A DNA stretch of 64,000 nt from Frateuria flava (lineage in GTDB: Bacteria; Pseudomonadota; Gammaproteobacteria; Xanthomonadales; Rhodanobacteraceae), in contig NZ_JAGJRS010000031.1 in NCBI RefSeq assembly GCF_017837635.1, positions 62,001 through 126,000 on the forward strand. The letters run 5' to 3'. Position numbers and translations under genes: made by a program. Under the pieces are notes generated by a model. It did not search any database, had not been told where the DNA came from, and saw nothing but the letters and a program-made list of their open reading frames with translations. Shown in pieces: positions 1 through 9,155 of the stretch; position 1 is the first letter of the stretch, and every line of letters starts with the position of its first letter.

Positions 1-643
1 CGATCAGGGGCGCTTGCGCGGCCTGGCGCGGTGGAATGATCCGCTGCCCGAGCCGTTGGACCTGTCCGCGTTGCCCGGGGCGGTCATGGCCATCACGATC
101 GGTCACGCCGAGCGCGGCCAGCGCTACCAGGGCCTGGTCGAGCTCAGCCAGTCGGAATTGCCCGGTGCACTGGAAAACTACTTTCGCCTGTCCGAGCAGC
201 TGCCGGCGCGCCTGTTGCTGGCGGCCGACGGCGAGCATGCGGTCGGGCTGATGCTGCAGAAGCTGCCCGGCGAGGGTGGCCATGATGCCGTCGAGGACGA
301 GGATGCCTGGAGTCGCGTCCTGCACCTGACGGGCACGCTCGGCCGCGAGGAAATGCTGGCCACTGCGCCCGAACAGCTGCTGTACCGCCTCTACCACGAG
401 GAAACCGTGCGGATGTTCGAACCGCGTCCGCTGGCGTTCGGCTGCAGTTGCTCGCGCGAGCGGGTGGAGTCAATGTTGCGCTCGCTGGGGCGCGACGAGG
501 TGGAAGCCGCGCTGGCGGCGCGCGATGGCGAGATCGAGGTGATCTGCGAGTTCTGTGCGCAGCGCTATACCTTCGACCGCATCGATGCCGAGCATGTGCT
601 GAGCGGCGGAGTGGGCGCGGATACGTCGACGACGTCGCAGTAG
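1..643 (+). CDS. hslO: Hsp33 redox-regulated chaperone, C-terminal part (5' end outside window)
   Basis: The frame is open from base 2 and reads 213 residues to a TAG at 641-643, so the N-terminus lies left of the window. The visible start (DQGRLRGLARW) is a typical Hsp33 core segment. The C-terminal zinc switch is intact: a CxC pair and a CxxC pair separated by about 31 residues (CSC...CEFC). In the Hsp33 family these four cysteines bind zinc when reduced and form disulfides under oxidative stress, activating a cytosolic holdase that protects unfolding proteins. Nothing in the visible part looks broken. The next gene is convergent, with about 210 bp between them that carry a palindromic repeat. 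Confidence 0.95.
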   Translation, partial: DQGRLRGLARWNDPLPEPLDLSALPGAVMAITIGHAERGQRYQGLVELSQSELPGALENYFRLSEQLPARLLLAADGEHAVGLMLQKLPGEGGHDAVEDEDAWSRVLHLTGTLGREEMLATAPEQLLYRLYHEETVRMFEPRPLAFGCSCSRERVESMLRSLGRDEVEAALAARDGEIEVICEFCAQRYTFDRIDAEHVLSGGVGADTSTTSQ

Positions 644-776
644 GGGCTGGAGGAGGGGCTCCAGCGTGGGCTTAAGCTCCTGCGTCGCCCTATGCCCGTC
701 ACGCTGCGGCGGGCAATGACACGCGGACGGGGCGCAGCGACAACGCACATGGGGCGTGCACACGCTGCCGTAAGCC

Positions 777-837
777 CGTAGGGTGGGCTTCAGCCCACCA
801 TCGCCGCAGCCTGCGGTGGGCTGAAGCCCACCCTACG
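777..837. repeat. REP-like inverted repeat
   Basis: A 23-bp arm (777-799, beginning CGTAGGGTGGGCTTCAGCCC) is repeated as its exact reverse complement at 815-837, with a 15-bp spacer. Each arm also contains its own small palindrome (GGGCTTCAGCCC). It lies between the 3' ends of two convergent genes (hslO and the GGDEF-EAL gene), where it could form a hairpin in transcripts from either side. No T-run follows, so it is better called a repeat than a terminator. Confidence 0.85.
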
Positions 838-852
838 GAGCCATCCGGGCCG

Positions 853-3747
853 TCACGCCACGGCCGGCGTCGGATCGGCCGGCAACCACACGCTGATCGG
901 CTGCGGGCGGGCGAACAGGAAGCCCTGACCGTAGCGGCAGCCGACGCGCATCAGCGCCTGACGCTGGTGTTCTTCCTCGATGCCCTCGGCGATCACCAGC
1001 ATGTTCAGCGAGTCGGCCAGCACCTGGATCGCACGCACCACGGCCAGGCCCTGGCCATCCCCCTCGCGCGGCAGCTCCGTGATGAAGGAGCGGTCGATCT
1101 TCAGCGTCTCGAACGGGTACTGGTGCAGGTAGCTCAGCGAGGAGTAGCCGGTACCGAAATCGTCCAGCGCCACCCGCACGCCGCGGCTGCGCATGTTCTC
1201 CAGGATGCGTTTGACCTGCGCCGGGTTATCCAGCAGCGCGCGCTCGGTGACCTCGATGCGGACCTGTCGCGGCGGCAGGCTGTGCTCGGCGAGCAGGGCG
1301 AGCAGGCGGGCGTCCAGATCCGGCAAGCGGAAGTGACGGCCGGACACGTTGATGCTGACGAAGCCGTCCTTGCCCAACAGCGCCGGCGCCTGCACGCAGA
1401 CCTGCTCGAAGATCTGCCAGTCGATGCTCTCGGCGCAACCGGCTTCCTCGGCGATCACCAGGAACTCGCCCGGGGCGAGCAGCCCGCGGTCCGGGTGATG
1501 CCACCGCAGCAGTGCCTCGTAGCCCACCACATGGCCGTCTTCCAGTGCCACGATGGGCTGGTAGAACGGCACGAATTCGTTGCGCGCCAGGCCGCGGCGC
1601 AGATCGCTTTCCAGTTCCAGCAGCGAGAGCGCCTCGCGGCGCAGGCGGTCGTCGAACACCGCCGCGCGGTGGCGGCCTTCGTCCTTGGCGCGATACATCG
1701 CCGCGTCGGCGTCGCGCAGTAGCTCTTCCGGTTTCTGGTAGTGCGGGCCCGGCAGGGCCACCCCGATCGAGGCGGAGGTGAAGATTTCCTTGGCGCCCAG
1801 GCGGAACGGCACCTGCAGTTCACCGATGACACGTTCGGCGACCGCCACCGCGGTCGCCGGGTCGGCAATGCCCTCCAGCAGCACGGCGAACTCGTCGCCG
1901 CCCAGGCGCGCGACCACGTCGCGGGTCTTCAGGCACGCGCGGATGCGCCCGCCAACCTGGAACAGCAGGTCGTCGCCGACCAGGTGGCCGACCGAATCGT
2001 TGATGACCTTGAAGCGATCCAGGTCGATGAACAGCACGGCGAAGCCACCTTCGTCCGGTTCGCCGCGATAGCGTTCCAGCGCCTGTTCCATGCGCTGCAA
2101 CAGCAGCGTGCGGTTGGGCAGGCCGGTGAGCGAGTCGTGCAGGGTTTCGTACTTGAGGCGGCGCTCGACCCGCTCGCGCTCGGCGATCTGCTCGCGCAGG
2201 TCGCGGTTGGCCAGCGCCAGCGCGCGGGTGCGCTCGGTGACGCGGCGCTCCAGCCCGGCGTAGGCCTGCTTCAGCGATTCGGCCGTGTGCTTGCGCTGCA
2301 GGGCGTTGGCGATGTGGTAGCTGACGAAGGTGAGCAGTTCCTGGTCACGCTCGTTGTAGGTGTGCTCGGGCGTGTAGCTCTGCACCGCCAGCACGCCCAT
2401 CACCTTCTCGCCCCACACCAGCGGTACGCCCAGCCAGCACAGCGAATGGGTGCCCTGGCGCTGGATCTCGCCCAGCGCGGTCAGCCGTTCCAGTTCGGCG
2501 GAGTCGGCCAGCAGCGGCTTGCCGTGGCGGAGCACGTATTCGGTGGCGCCGCGGCCGTGCAGGCGCGGCGCCGGCACGTTGTCCACCTCGTCGACCGAAT
2601 AGGGGAAGGTCAGCTGTCCGCTGTCCTCGTCGACCAGCGCGATATAGAAGTTGCGTGCGTACAGGAGCCCGCCGATCACCCGGTGCACGGCCGAATAGAA
2701 GGTATCGAGGCCCTCGGAAGTGCTCGCCAGTTCGGCAATACGGAACAGCGCTGCCTGCAGCCGCTCGCCGCGCTGGCGCTGCAGCACCTGCTGGCGCAGC
2801 ACACGATTGGCCTCGCGCAGGGCGGCGGTACGGTCGGCCACGCGCCGCTCGAGTTCGGCCTGCGCCTGGCGCTTCTCCAGCGCGGCCTGCACGTGCTGGG
2901 CCACGTAGCAGAGCAGCTCCCGGTCCTGCGTGGTGTACTGGGTGTCGGCGCGGTAGCTCTGGATCACGATGCCGCCAACCACCTTGGCCTCGCGCAGCAG
3001 CGGCACGCCCAGCCAGTGTTCGCAGTCCGGGCCGATCAGCACCAGGCGGTCGGGCACGGTGCGGTTGAGCTCCTCGATCGAGCCCATCATGGCGCGACCG
3101 CTCTTGAGCAGGTTCCAGGTCAGGCTGTGTTCCAGGTCGGACAGCGGCACGCTGCGTTCGGGCGAGGGCGGGTCGCGGTCGGCGGCGTCGGCGTAATACG
3201 GGAAGCGCACGCTGTCGGTGCTCTCGTCGTACAGCACGATGTAGAAATTTTCCGCATACATCAGGCTGCCGACGATGGCGTGCAGCGAGCGCATCATCTC
3301 GCCCATGTTGCGTTCGGTCCCCGCCTGTTCGGCGATCGCGAACAACGCGCGCTGCAGTCGTTCGGCCAGTGCCAGACGGGAAATGGCCTCGTACAGCCGC
3401 GCAGTCTCGGCTTGCTGACGCATCCGGGTACCGGCCAGTCGACCAAACCAGGCAAGGCGCTCGCGCAAGGGCTCGGAGAGGGGCGATTCCGGTTCCAGCA
3501 CCAGCACACGCAGCCCCTGCGGGTCCTCGGCAAGCTCCATCCGACCCGCGGCGAAGGGGGGCTCCTCGACACCCAACGGCCGCCAACCCAGGCGCGCACG
3601 CACGTGCCAGTCCGACAGCAGGGTTTCACAGACGGCCGCCACGCTGCCGGCGTCCGGCGCCCCGAACAGCCGCTCGACCGCGCGATGCAAGACTTCCCGG
3701 TCGGCCGGGAAGGCCGCGGCCTCGCGGGTGGGAGGAGCCGGGTTCAT
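853..3747 (-). CDS. GAF-GAF-GGDEF-EAL cyclic-di-GMP signalling protein
   Basis: A 964-residue cytoplasmic protein with no clear membrane segment. Two GAF-like sensory domains occupy roughly residues 130-300 and 335-495. Each is followed by a helical linker starting with the same pattern (ERRVADRTAALREAN, then ERRVTERTRALALAN), so the sensor unit looks internally duplicated. The GGDEF domain (about 535-695) has an intact catalytic RLGGDEF motif. The EAL domain (about 705-955) has an intact EALLRW signature and the DDFGTGYSSLSYL segment. Both cyclase and phosphodiesterase activities are therefore possible; which one dominates cannot be read from sequence. The gene is monocistronic with an ATG start. 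It could control biofilm or motility, but no target gene is adjacent. Confidence 0.93.
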   Translation of the reverse strand: MNPAPPTREAAAFPADREVLHRAVERLFGAPDAGSVAAVCETLLSDWHVRARLGWRPLGVEEPPFAAGRMELAEDPQGLRVLVLEPESPLSEPLRERLAWFGRLAGTRMRQQAETARLYEAISRLALAERLQRALFAIAEQAGTERNMGEMMRSLHAIVGSLMYAENFYIVLYDESTDSVRFPYYADAADRDPPSPERSVPLSDLEHSLTWNLLKSGRAMMGSIEELNRTVPDRLVLIGPDCEHWLGVPLLREAKVVGGIVIQSYRADTQYTTQDRELLCYVAQHVQAALEKRQAQAELERRVADRTAALREANRVLRQQVLQRQRGERLQAALFRIAELASTSEGLDTFYSAVHRVIGGLLYARNFYIALVDEDSGQLTFPYSVDEVDNVPAPRLHGRGATEYVLRHGKPLLADSAELERLTALGEIQRQGTHSLCWLGVPLVWGEKVMGVLAVQSYTPEHTYNERDQELLTFVSYHIANALQRKHTAESLKQAYAGLERRVTERTRALALANRDLREQIAERERVERRLKYETLHDSLTGLPNRTLLLQRMEQALERYRGEPDEGGFAVLFIDLDRFKVINDSVGHLVGDDLLFQVGGRIRACLKTRDVVARLGGDEFAVLLEGIADPATAVAVAERVIGELQVPFRLGAKEIFTSASIGVALPGPHYQKPEELLRDADAAMYRAKDEGRHRAAVFDDRLRREALSLLELESDLRRGLARNEFVPFYQPIVALEDGHVVGYEALLRWHHPDRGLLAPGEFLVIAEEAGCAESIDWQIFEQVCVQAPALLGKDGFVSINVSGRHFRLPDLDARLLALLAEHSLPPRQVRIEVTERALLDNPAQVKRILENMRSRGVRVALDDFGTGYSSLSYLHQYPFETLKIDRSFITELPREGDGQGLAVVRAIQVLADSLNMLVIAEGIEEEHQRQALMRVGCRYGQGFLFARPQPISVWLPADPTPAVA

Positions 3748-4008
3748 GGAGGTTCTCAGGTTCCGTGCTGGGCCGTGGCGTGACTATATCGTGCGCGGCG
3801 CGTTGTCGGAGGTTCGTTTTGCCTGATTTTCATGTTCGGGGAACCCTCTTTTCACGTCAGGGTCCATGCTCAAGGGATATGTGCCTGGGTTCACCGTTTG
3901 AGAGGCCTCCCCGCCTGACAGGGTGTTAGTTAAACGTAAAGGGGCTATACTTGCCCCCAACCAATGGCATACGTCTGCCTGCCACCTTCCGACTGCTTAC
4001 AACGACTT

Positions 4009-4893
4009 ATGCGCCGCCTGTTGCCCCTGCTGACTTTGCTGATGCCGCTCGCCGCGGCAGGGCAGTCGCTGGACGCCAATCGGCATGCCCTGGCGCAGCC
4101 GTTGGTGGGTCCGGCGACCGGCCAGGCAACCGATTCCGGGGTCGTCGTGCGCGACCGCGATGGCCGCATGCTCATGCTCAAGGCGGGCGCGCAGTCGGTC
4201 GGTTCGAGCCAGCGTGCCGATGCGCCGCTGTCGTTCCCCGCGACCGATATCGGCAGCGTGACGTCGACCGACCTGCAGTACGGACTGGATCCGCACCTGC
4301 AGATCCACGCCGGCGTCAGCGAGCACAACGGGACATCCCGCAGCGCGCGGGTGGTCGGCAGCGAGGTCGGTGCCACCTACAACCTCGGCCGTTACACCCT
4401 GGGCGTGAGCGTGGGCGCCGACAGCACACCCGACCAGCGCCTGCCGCGCGTCCTGCCGGGCGCCACGCCCGGCGTGAACGGACTGCCCGACTTCGACAGC
4501 AGCGCCCAGCTCAATGCGCGCGGCCGTGTGGCGGTCGGCGGACAGAGCGGTATCGACCTGGGGGCCAGCGTGGGCCGCATCCGCCTGCTGCCGGGCAACG
4601 AACTGGGCGTCAATTCGCTGGATCAGAAGGCGCTGACCTTCGGCGTCGACCACGGTCCGCTGAGCGGCACGCTGGTCGGTCGCACCATGCAGCCGACGCT
4701 GCCGGGCGGCTACTACGGCGACAAACGGTGGAGCAGCATCGACCTTGGCGTCACCCTGCGGCTGCCGTGGCAGGGCGAACTGAGCATCGGCGCGCAGAAC
4801 CTGTGGTCCTCCGGAACCTCGGTGCCTACGCCCGCGGGCCCCGAACCCGATCAGTCGCGCACACCGTACGTGCAGTACCACCAGGACCTGTAA
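4009..4893 (+). CDS. Unknown exported protein, possible outer-membrane beta-barrel
   Basis: I do not recognise this family. The 294-residue product starts with a Sec-type signal peptide (MRRLLPLLTLLMPLAAAGQS). The rest is rich in alternating short strands with Gly, Tyr, Leu and Val (for example NLGRYTLGVSVGAD and SSIDLGVTLRLP), which suggests a beta-barrel or beta-rich periplasmic protein. An in-frame ATG at 3964 would add 15 residues before the signal peptide; the ATG at 4009 is preferred because it puts the signal peptide at the N-terminus. A TATACT hexamer at 3946-3951 could be the promoter -10, but no good -35 was found. A strong terminator follows at 4909-4938. Function unknown. Confidence 0.7.
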   Translation: MRRLLPLLTLLMPLAAAGQSLDANRHALAQPLVGPATGQATDSGVVVRDRDGRMLMLKAGAQSVGSSQRADAPLSFPATDIGSVTSTDLQYGLDPHLQIHAGVSEHNGTSRSARVVGSEVGATYNLGRYTLGVSVGADSTPDQRLPRVLPGATPGVNGLPDFDSSAQLNARGRVAVGGQSGIDLGASVGRIRLLPGNELGVNSLDQKALTFGVDHGPLSGTLVGRTMQPTLPGGYYGDKRWSSIDLGVTLRLPWQGELSIGAQNLWSSGTSVPTPAGPEPDQSRTPYVQYHQDL

Positions 4894-4908
4894 GCCACCT
4901 TCGACTAA

Positions 4909-4938
4909 AAAAAGGCCGTCGCATGCGACGGCCTTTTT
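4909..4938. terminator. Bidirectional Rho-independent terminator
   Basis: A perfect 30-bp palindrome with A5 on one flank and T5 on the other (stem core GGCCGTCGCA/TGCGACGGCC). It lies between the 3' end of the exported-protein gene on the plus strand and that of the DUF4097 gene on the minus strand, so it can end transcription in both directions. Confidence 0.92.
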
Positions 4939-5043
4939 GTTTGGTTGCTTGTCCCGTGGTATCGACCTGGCGCTGCATTCCGCGCCGGCCAAGATCCACC
5001 CCGACATGAGGCGCCCGATCCACACCAACCTGGAGCGCGGCCC

Positions 5044-5952
5044 TCAATCCTTCTTGCGGATGCGCAGGTCGCCGCTAAAGGTTTCCACGTGGATGCGGCC
5101 CTTGCTACCGCCCACTTCGACGTTGAGTTCGCTGCCCGGGCCGTGATCGTGTTCGATGGCCTGGCCGAAGTCGCTCCGCAGGTCGCCACTGAAGCTGCTG
5201 GCGTGGATCGAGGCGGACAGGTTCGAGGGCACCTGGATCTGCACGTCGCCGCTCATGCTGTCAACGTCGATGCTGCCGTGCTCGGCGAGGCCGCCGCTGA
5301 GCTGCACGTCGCCGGAAACCGTGCTCAGGTTGAATTTCTTCCACGGCCCACCGCTGGCCTGGATGCGGCCGGAGACCGTCTGCAGGTCCGCCTGGTTGCC
5401 CAGCGAGGGGGCGAGGATGTCGCCGCTCACCGTCTGCAGGTCGGCACGCTCGGCATGGCCGGACTGCTGCACGGTGCCGCTCACGCTCTGAACCGACAGG
5501 TCGGGCGTGCGGGCATTGATCCGCACGCGGCCGCTGACCGAATTGACCGAAAGCTCGCCACCGTCCATGCCGTCGATGCCCAGCGGCGCGCTGACCACTT
5601 CCACGTCCAGCGTGGCGCCCTTGGGCACGTGCAGGTCGAGCGTGGTATCGCCCATCGCGTTGTCGCCGTTCCAGTTGAACCAGCCCTTGGAGCCGTCGCC
5701 CCTGGGCTTGACCTTGATCTCCAGGTCACCGTTGTCGCCGTCGATCGCGAGCGGCGCGGCGCCCTCGCCAAGCGAACCGGTGACCTGCACCTCGTTGCGA
5801 TCCCACGCGGTGATGGTGACCTGGCCCTTGACGTTGCTCACGCTGATGCGCGCGTCGGCATTGGCCGGGTGGCGCAGATTGATCGGCGTGTCGGCCAGCG
5901 CCTGGCCGATGCACAGGGCGAGCAGCAGGGGTAGGTAGCGTACGGTTTTCAT
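5044..5952 (-). CDS. DUF4097-family exported beta-repeat protein
   Basis: A 302-residue protein with a signal peptide (MKTVRYLPLLLALCIGQALA) followed by repeated beta-strand units built on 'VSGxV/VSGDV' patterns spaced about 17-25 residues apart (SVSGRVRI, TVSGDILA, TVSGRIQA, TVSGDVQL, SMSGDVQI, SFSGDLR). This is the usual look of DUF4097, a predicted right-handed beta-helix or adhesin-like fold. The ATG at 5952 is chosen because GAGGAG sits about 7 bases upstream; a TTG 15 bases earlier overlaps that site. It is the last gene of a sigma/anti-sigma-like/DUF4097 operon, 22 bp downstream of the anti-sigma-like gene, suggesting that it is the envelope-located output or sensor of that sigma system. 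Biochemical role unknown. Confidence 0.8.
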   Translation of the reverse strand: MKTVRYLPLLLALCIGQALADTPINLRHPANADARISVSNVKGQVTITAWDRNEVQVTGSLGEGAAPLAIDGDNGDLEIKVKPRGDGSKGWFNWNGDNAMGDTTLDLHVPKGATLDVEVVSAPLGIDGMDGGELSVNSVSGRVRINARTPDLSVQSVSGTVQQSGHAERADLQTVSGDILAPSLGNQADLQTVSGRIQASGGPWKKFNLSTVSGDVQLSGGLAEHGSIDVDSMSGDVQIQVPSNLSASIHASSFSGDLRSDFGQAIEHDHGPGSELNVEVGGSKGRIHVETFSGDLRIRKKD

Positions 5953-5974
5953 GGGTTGACTCCTCAAGGATGGC

Positions 5975-6397
5975 TCAGCCTGCCTGCTGGTCGAGCTGGC
6001 GCAGCCGCGATTGCTGTTGGCGGGTGCGCGACAGCAGTCGCTGCAGTGCCGGTGAATGGGGGGCCTGTTCCAGTGCCTGCCTCAGTTCCAGGCGCGCGGC
6101 GTCCAGTTCGATCGCCGCACCGGCCAGACGCGGATCGTCCGGCTTCCACGGCGCCTGCGCCGACGCGGTGACGGAGGTCTGCGGGTGATCGGGCAACGCG
6201 CCCTGGCGCAGGCTCAGGGACACGGCGAGCAGGCTCAGCCCCGCGAAGCTGGCGGCGAGCAGCCAGCCCGGGCGCGAGCTGCCGTGCACCGGTTCGGCCG
6301 GTTCCAGCGCGGCGTCGATCCGCGTCCACAGGTCGTGGCGCGGTGCGACTGGCGCGCGCAATTCGCGCAGCTGTCGACGCCATTCGAATTCGTTCAT
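5975..6397 (-). CDS. Putative membrane anti-sigma factor
   Basis: A 140-residue protein with one membrane segment (about residues 44-60, LLAASFAGLSLLAVSLSL). It has a short cytoplasmic N-terminus (MNEFEWRRQLRELRAP) and a C-terminal helical, Gln/Arg/Leu-rich periplasmic tail that could form a coiled coil. Its ATG overlaps the stop of the ECF sigma gene by 4 bp, the classical arrangement of a sigma factor and its antagonist. The zinc-binding HxxxCxxC motif of many anti-sigma factors is absent. The assignment therefore rests on topology and gene order rather than on a recognised domain. Confidence 0.65.
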   Translation of the reverse strand: MNEFEWRRQLRELRAPVAPRHDLWTRIDAALEPAEPVHGSSRPGWLLAASFAGLSLLAVSLSLRQGALPDHPQTSVTASAQAPWKPDDPRLAGAAIELDAARLELRQALEQAPHSPALQRLLSRTRQQQSRLRQLDQQAG

Positions 6398-6945
6398 GAC
6401 GACTCTCCGGGTTCGAGCATCCGGCGCAGCAGCCCGCGTGCACGGTGCAATTGCGCCTTGGACGTACCGACGGCCATGTCCAGTTCGCCGGCGATCTCCT
6501 CGTGGCGCCAGCCTTCCACGTCATGCAGCACCAGGACCGCGCGGGCGCGCGGCGGCAATTTGGCGATGGCGCGCTCCAGTTCCTCCCGCTCGGCGGCGCA
6601 GAAGGGCACTTCGCCAGGGTCGGGCAGGTCCTCCTCGCCGACGAAACCGACCGGCTGCGCCCCGCGCGAACGGATGTCCATCAGCGCCACGTTCACCGCC
6701 AGCCGGTACAGCCAGGTACCGAAGGCGCTCTCGTGGCGGAAGTCGGCCAGCTTCTGCCAGGCACGCACGAAAGCGTCCTGGGTCAGGTCCTCGGCACGCG
6801 CATGGTCGTAGCCGGCCAACCGGTAGACCGCACCGTAGATACGGTCGACATGCTGCCGGTACAGCCGCTGGAACGCATGGCGATCGCCCCTGGCCGCGGC
6901 GCGCGCGTCATCGGCGTCGGACCACGCGACAGGCGGTGGCGGCAT
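6394..6945 (-). CDS. ECF-type RNA polymerase sigma factor
   Basis: 183 residues with sigma-70 region 2 (about 20-90, including DLTQDAFVRAWQKL) and region 4 (about 120-175, LPPRARAVLVLHDVEGWRHEEIAGELDMAVGTSKAQLHRAR, a helix-turn-helix). No region 1.1 or 3 is present, as expected for the ECF (RpoE-like) class. The start at 6945 has a GGAAG four bases upstream and matches the usual N-terminal length. A further in-frame ATG at 6978 would add 11 residues. Its 3' end overlaps the anti-sigma-like gene (ATGA), and DUF4097 follows, so the three genes form one operon probably dedicated to an envelope signal. Confidence 0.92.
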   Translation of the reverse strand: MPPPPVAWSDADDARAAARGDRHAFQRLYRQHVDRIYGAVYRLAGYDHARAEDLTQDAFVRAWQKLADFRHESAFGTWLYRLAVNVALMDIRSRGAQPVGFVGEEDLPDPGEVPFCAAEREELERAIAKLPPRARAVLVLHDVEGWRHEEIAGELDMAVGTSKAQLHRARGLLRRMLEPGESS

Positions 6946-7119
6946 CGGGCTTCCAGTGGCGAGGCAGGCGGCTTCCATCTTGCCAGTTTGGATGCACGGA
7001 AGTGGCGGAGCGTTTAATGCCTGTGCTCCCTCTCGCCATCGGGGAGTGGGCTGGGGTGATCGGACAATTGTCGCGGTAGGCGCTCGCCTGACGGGCCGCG
7101 CTTTTTGCCGTGGCCCATT

Positions 7120-7245
7120 CAAGCGCTCTGGCGAGGGTGGCCCCTCACCCCAATCCTCTCCCCGGAGGGGAGAGGGAGCTGGCTTGCGGCAGGCTGGAAA
7201 ACTAGGCGTGTTTCACCCACCCCTCTCCCTGCGGAGAGGGGCTCC
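7120..7245. repeat. Dispersed CT-rich hairpin repeats
   Basis: Two near-perfect hairpins, CCTCTCCCC/GGGGAGAGG at 7155-7175 and CCCCTCTCC/GGAGAGGGG at 7220-7241, lie in the 306-bp gap between the end of pckG and the start of the sigma gene. Related CT-rich hairpins occur near 27.98, 29.6 and 35.8-36.8 kb. They may attenuate read-through from pckG. The rest of the gap holds no gene that I can support; the sigma-factor promoter should be in it. Confidence 0.75.
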
Positions 7246-7251
7246 AGGCAC

Positions 7252-9030
7252 TCAGGCCGTGGCAGCGCGGGGCGCGGATTCGGCAGCGGACAGCCCACGG
7301 GCCACGCGCTGCTGTTCCTGGTGCAGGCGTTCGGGCATGCGCGAGCCGAAGCTGGCCAGGTACTCGCCGATCGCGTCCAGCTCGGCCTGCCAGCCGGCGG
7401 TATCGATGTCCAGCAGTTCGCTGGTGGCTTCGCGCGGGAGGTTCAGGCCTTCGAGCTTCAATTCGCCCTCGGCCGGGATGATGCCGATCGGTGTCTCCAT
7501 GCCACGGGCCTTGCCGTCCGCGCGGTTGATCATCCATTCCAGCACGCGCAGGTTCTCGCCGAAGCCCGGCCACAGGAACTTGCCGTCCTTGCCCTTGCGG
7601 AACCAGTTGACGTGGAAGATCTTCGGCAGCTTCATGCCCGGCTTGTCGAACGACAGCCAGTGCGCGAAGTAATCGCCGTAGTGGTACCCGCAGAACGGCT
7701 TCATCGCCATCGAGTCACGACGCAGCACGCCGACCGCGCCGGTCGCCGCGGCGGTGGTTTCCGAGCCCATCGCCGCGCCCATCAGCACGCCGTGCGCCCA
7801 GTCGCGCGCTTCCATCACCAGCGGCAGCAGCGAGGGACGGCGGCCGCCGAAGACGATCGCATCGATCGGCACGCCCTGCGCGTCCTCGGCCTTCTCCGAC
7901 CAGGTCGGGCACTGCTTTGCGCTCACGGTGAAGCGCGAGTTCGGGTGCGCGGCCGGGCCGTTGGCCGGATCGTAGGGGCGGCCCTGCCAGTCGGTGACCG
8001 GCGTGCCGGGCAGGCCTTCCCACCAGGGCTGGTTGTCGGCGGTGACGGCCACGTTGGTGAAGATGGTGTTGCGCGAGATCGACTGCAGCGCGTTGGAATT
8101 GGTCGACGTGCTCGTGCCCGGCGCCACGCCGAAGAAGCCGGCCTCAGGGTTGATCGCGTACAGGCGGCCATCGGCGCCGGGGCGCATCCAGCAGATGTCG
8201 TCGCCCACGGTCCACACCTTCCAGCCGTCCTTGCGGTAGCCCTCCGGCGGAATGAGCATGGCCAGGTTGGTCTTGCCGCAGGCCGAGGGGAAGGCGGCGG
8301 CGACGTAGTGCGTGTCGCCCTGCGGGTTCTCGATGCCCACGATCAGCATGTGCTCGGCCAGCCAGCCCTCGTCGCGGGCCTGGTTCGAAGCGATGCGCAG
8401 CGCATGGCACTTCTTGCCCAGCAGCGCGTTGCCGCCGTAGCCGGAGCCATAGGACTTGATCGTGCGCTCCTCGGGGAAGTGCATGATGAAGCGGCGCTCG
8501 GGGTCGAGCTCGCCGGTCGAGTGCAGGCCCTTCACGAACGAGCCCTCCCGCTCGATGCGTTCCTGCGCGGCCTTGCCCATGCGCGTCATGATGCGCATGT
8601 TGGCGACCACGTACGGGCTGTCGGTGATTTCCACGCCGCAACGCGACAGCGGCGAGTCGATCGGGCCCATGCAGTACGGGATGACGTACATGGTGCGGCC
8701 CTCCATGCAGCCGTCGAACAGCGCATCGATCTTGGCGTGCGCCTCGGTCGGATCCATCCAGTGGTTGTTCGGGCCGGCGTCGTCCTGGTTCTTGTGGCAG
8801 ACGAAGGTCAGGTGCTCCACGCGCGCCACGTCGGACGGGTTGGAGCGGTGCAGGTAGCAGCCCGGGTGGGTTTCCTGGTTGAGCTCGATCAGGGTGCCGT
8901 CGGCAAGCATCTCCTTCACCAGCTGCTGGTACTCGGCCTCCGAGCCGTCGCACCAATGGATCTTCGCCGGCCGCGTGCGCGCCGCCACCTCGTTCACCCA
9001 GCGCTCGAGCGCTTCCAGCTTGCTGGCCAT
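7252..9030 (-). CDS. pckG: Phosphoenolpyruvate carboxykinase (GTP)
   Basis: 592 residues, the usual length of GTP-dependent PEP carboxykinase, which converts oxaloacetate and GTP to phosphoenolpyruvate, GDP and CO2 in gluconeogenesis. The kinase-1a P-loop is visible as FPSACGKTNLAM, followed by the kinase-2-like GDDICWM, and the N-terminal WVNEVAARTRPAKIHWCDGS is typical of the GTP family rather than of ATP-type PckA. Start ATG at 9030. It stands alone, in the same direction as the sigma operon but separated from it by 306 bp of hairpin repeats. Its presence fits growth on amino acids and fatty acids, consistent with the neighbouring fadE and amino-acid catabolic genes. Confidence 0.97.
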   Translation of the reverse strand: MASKLEALERWVNEVAARTRPAKIHWCDGSEAEYQQLVKEMLADGTLIELNQETHPGCYLHRSNPSDVARVEHLTFVCHKNQDDAGPNNHWMDPTEAHAKIDALFDGCMEGRTMYVIPYCMGPIDSPLSRCGVEITDSPYVVANMRIMTRMGKAAQERIEREGSFVKGLHSTGELDPERRFIMHFPEERTIKSYGSGYGGNALLGKKCHALRIASNQARDEGWLAEHMLIVGIENPQGDTHYVAAAFPSACGKTNLAMLIPPEGYRKDGWKVWTVGDDICWMRPGADGRLYAINPEAGFFGVAPGTSTSTNSNALQSISRNTIFTNVAVTADNQPWWEGLPGTPVTDWQGRPYDPANGPAAHPNSRFTVSAKQCPTWSEKAEDAQGVPIDAIVFGGRRPSLLPLVMEARDWAHGVLMGAAMGSETTAAATGAVGVLRRDSMAMKPFCGYHYGDYFAHWLSFDKPGMKLPKIFHVNWFRKGKDGKFLWPGFGENLRVLEWMINRADGKARGMETPIGIIPAEGELKLEGLNLPREATSELLDIDTAGWQAELDAIGEYLASFGSRMPERLHQEQQRVARGLSAAESAPRAATA

Positions 9031-9155
9031 GATGTCCTCTTCAAGGTCTTAGGAAAAAAGGGTTCCGGAACGCTAGTTTGCGTGCACTGGTATTGCAAGG
9101 TTGAGCGCAGCAACAAGGCGCGCGCAGACGCGCGTAACCGGCCCCCGAGGCCTTA

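Noticed and set aside
1741-3783. A 680-codon plus-strand frame opposite the GGDEF-EAL gene
   Set aside because: Same reason: no motifs, and the minus-strand gene is unmistakable.
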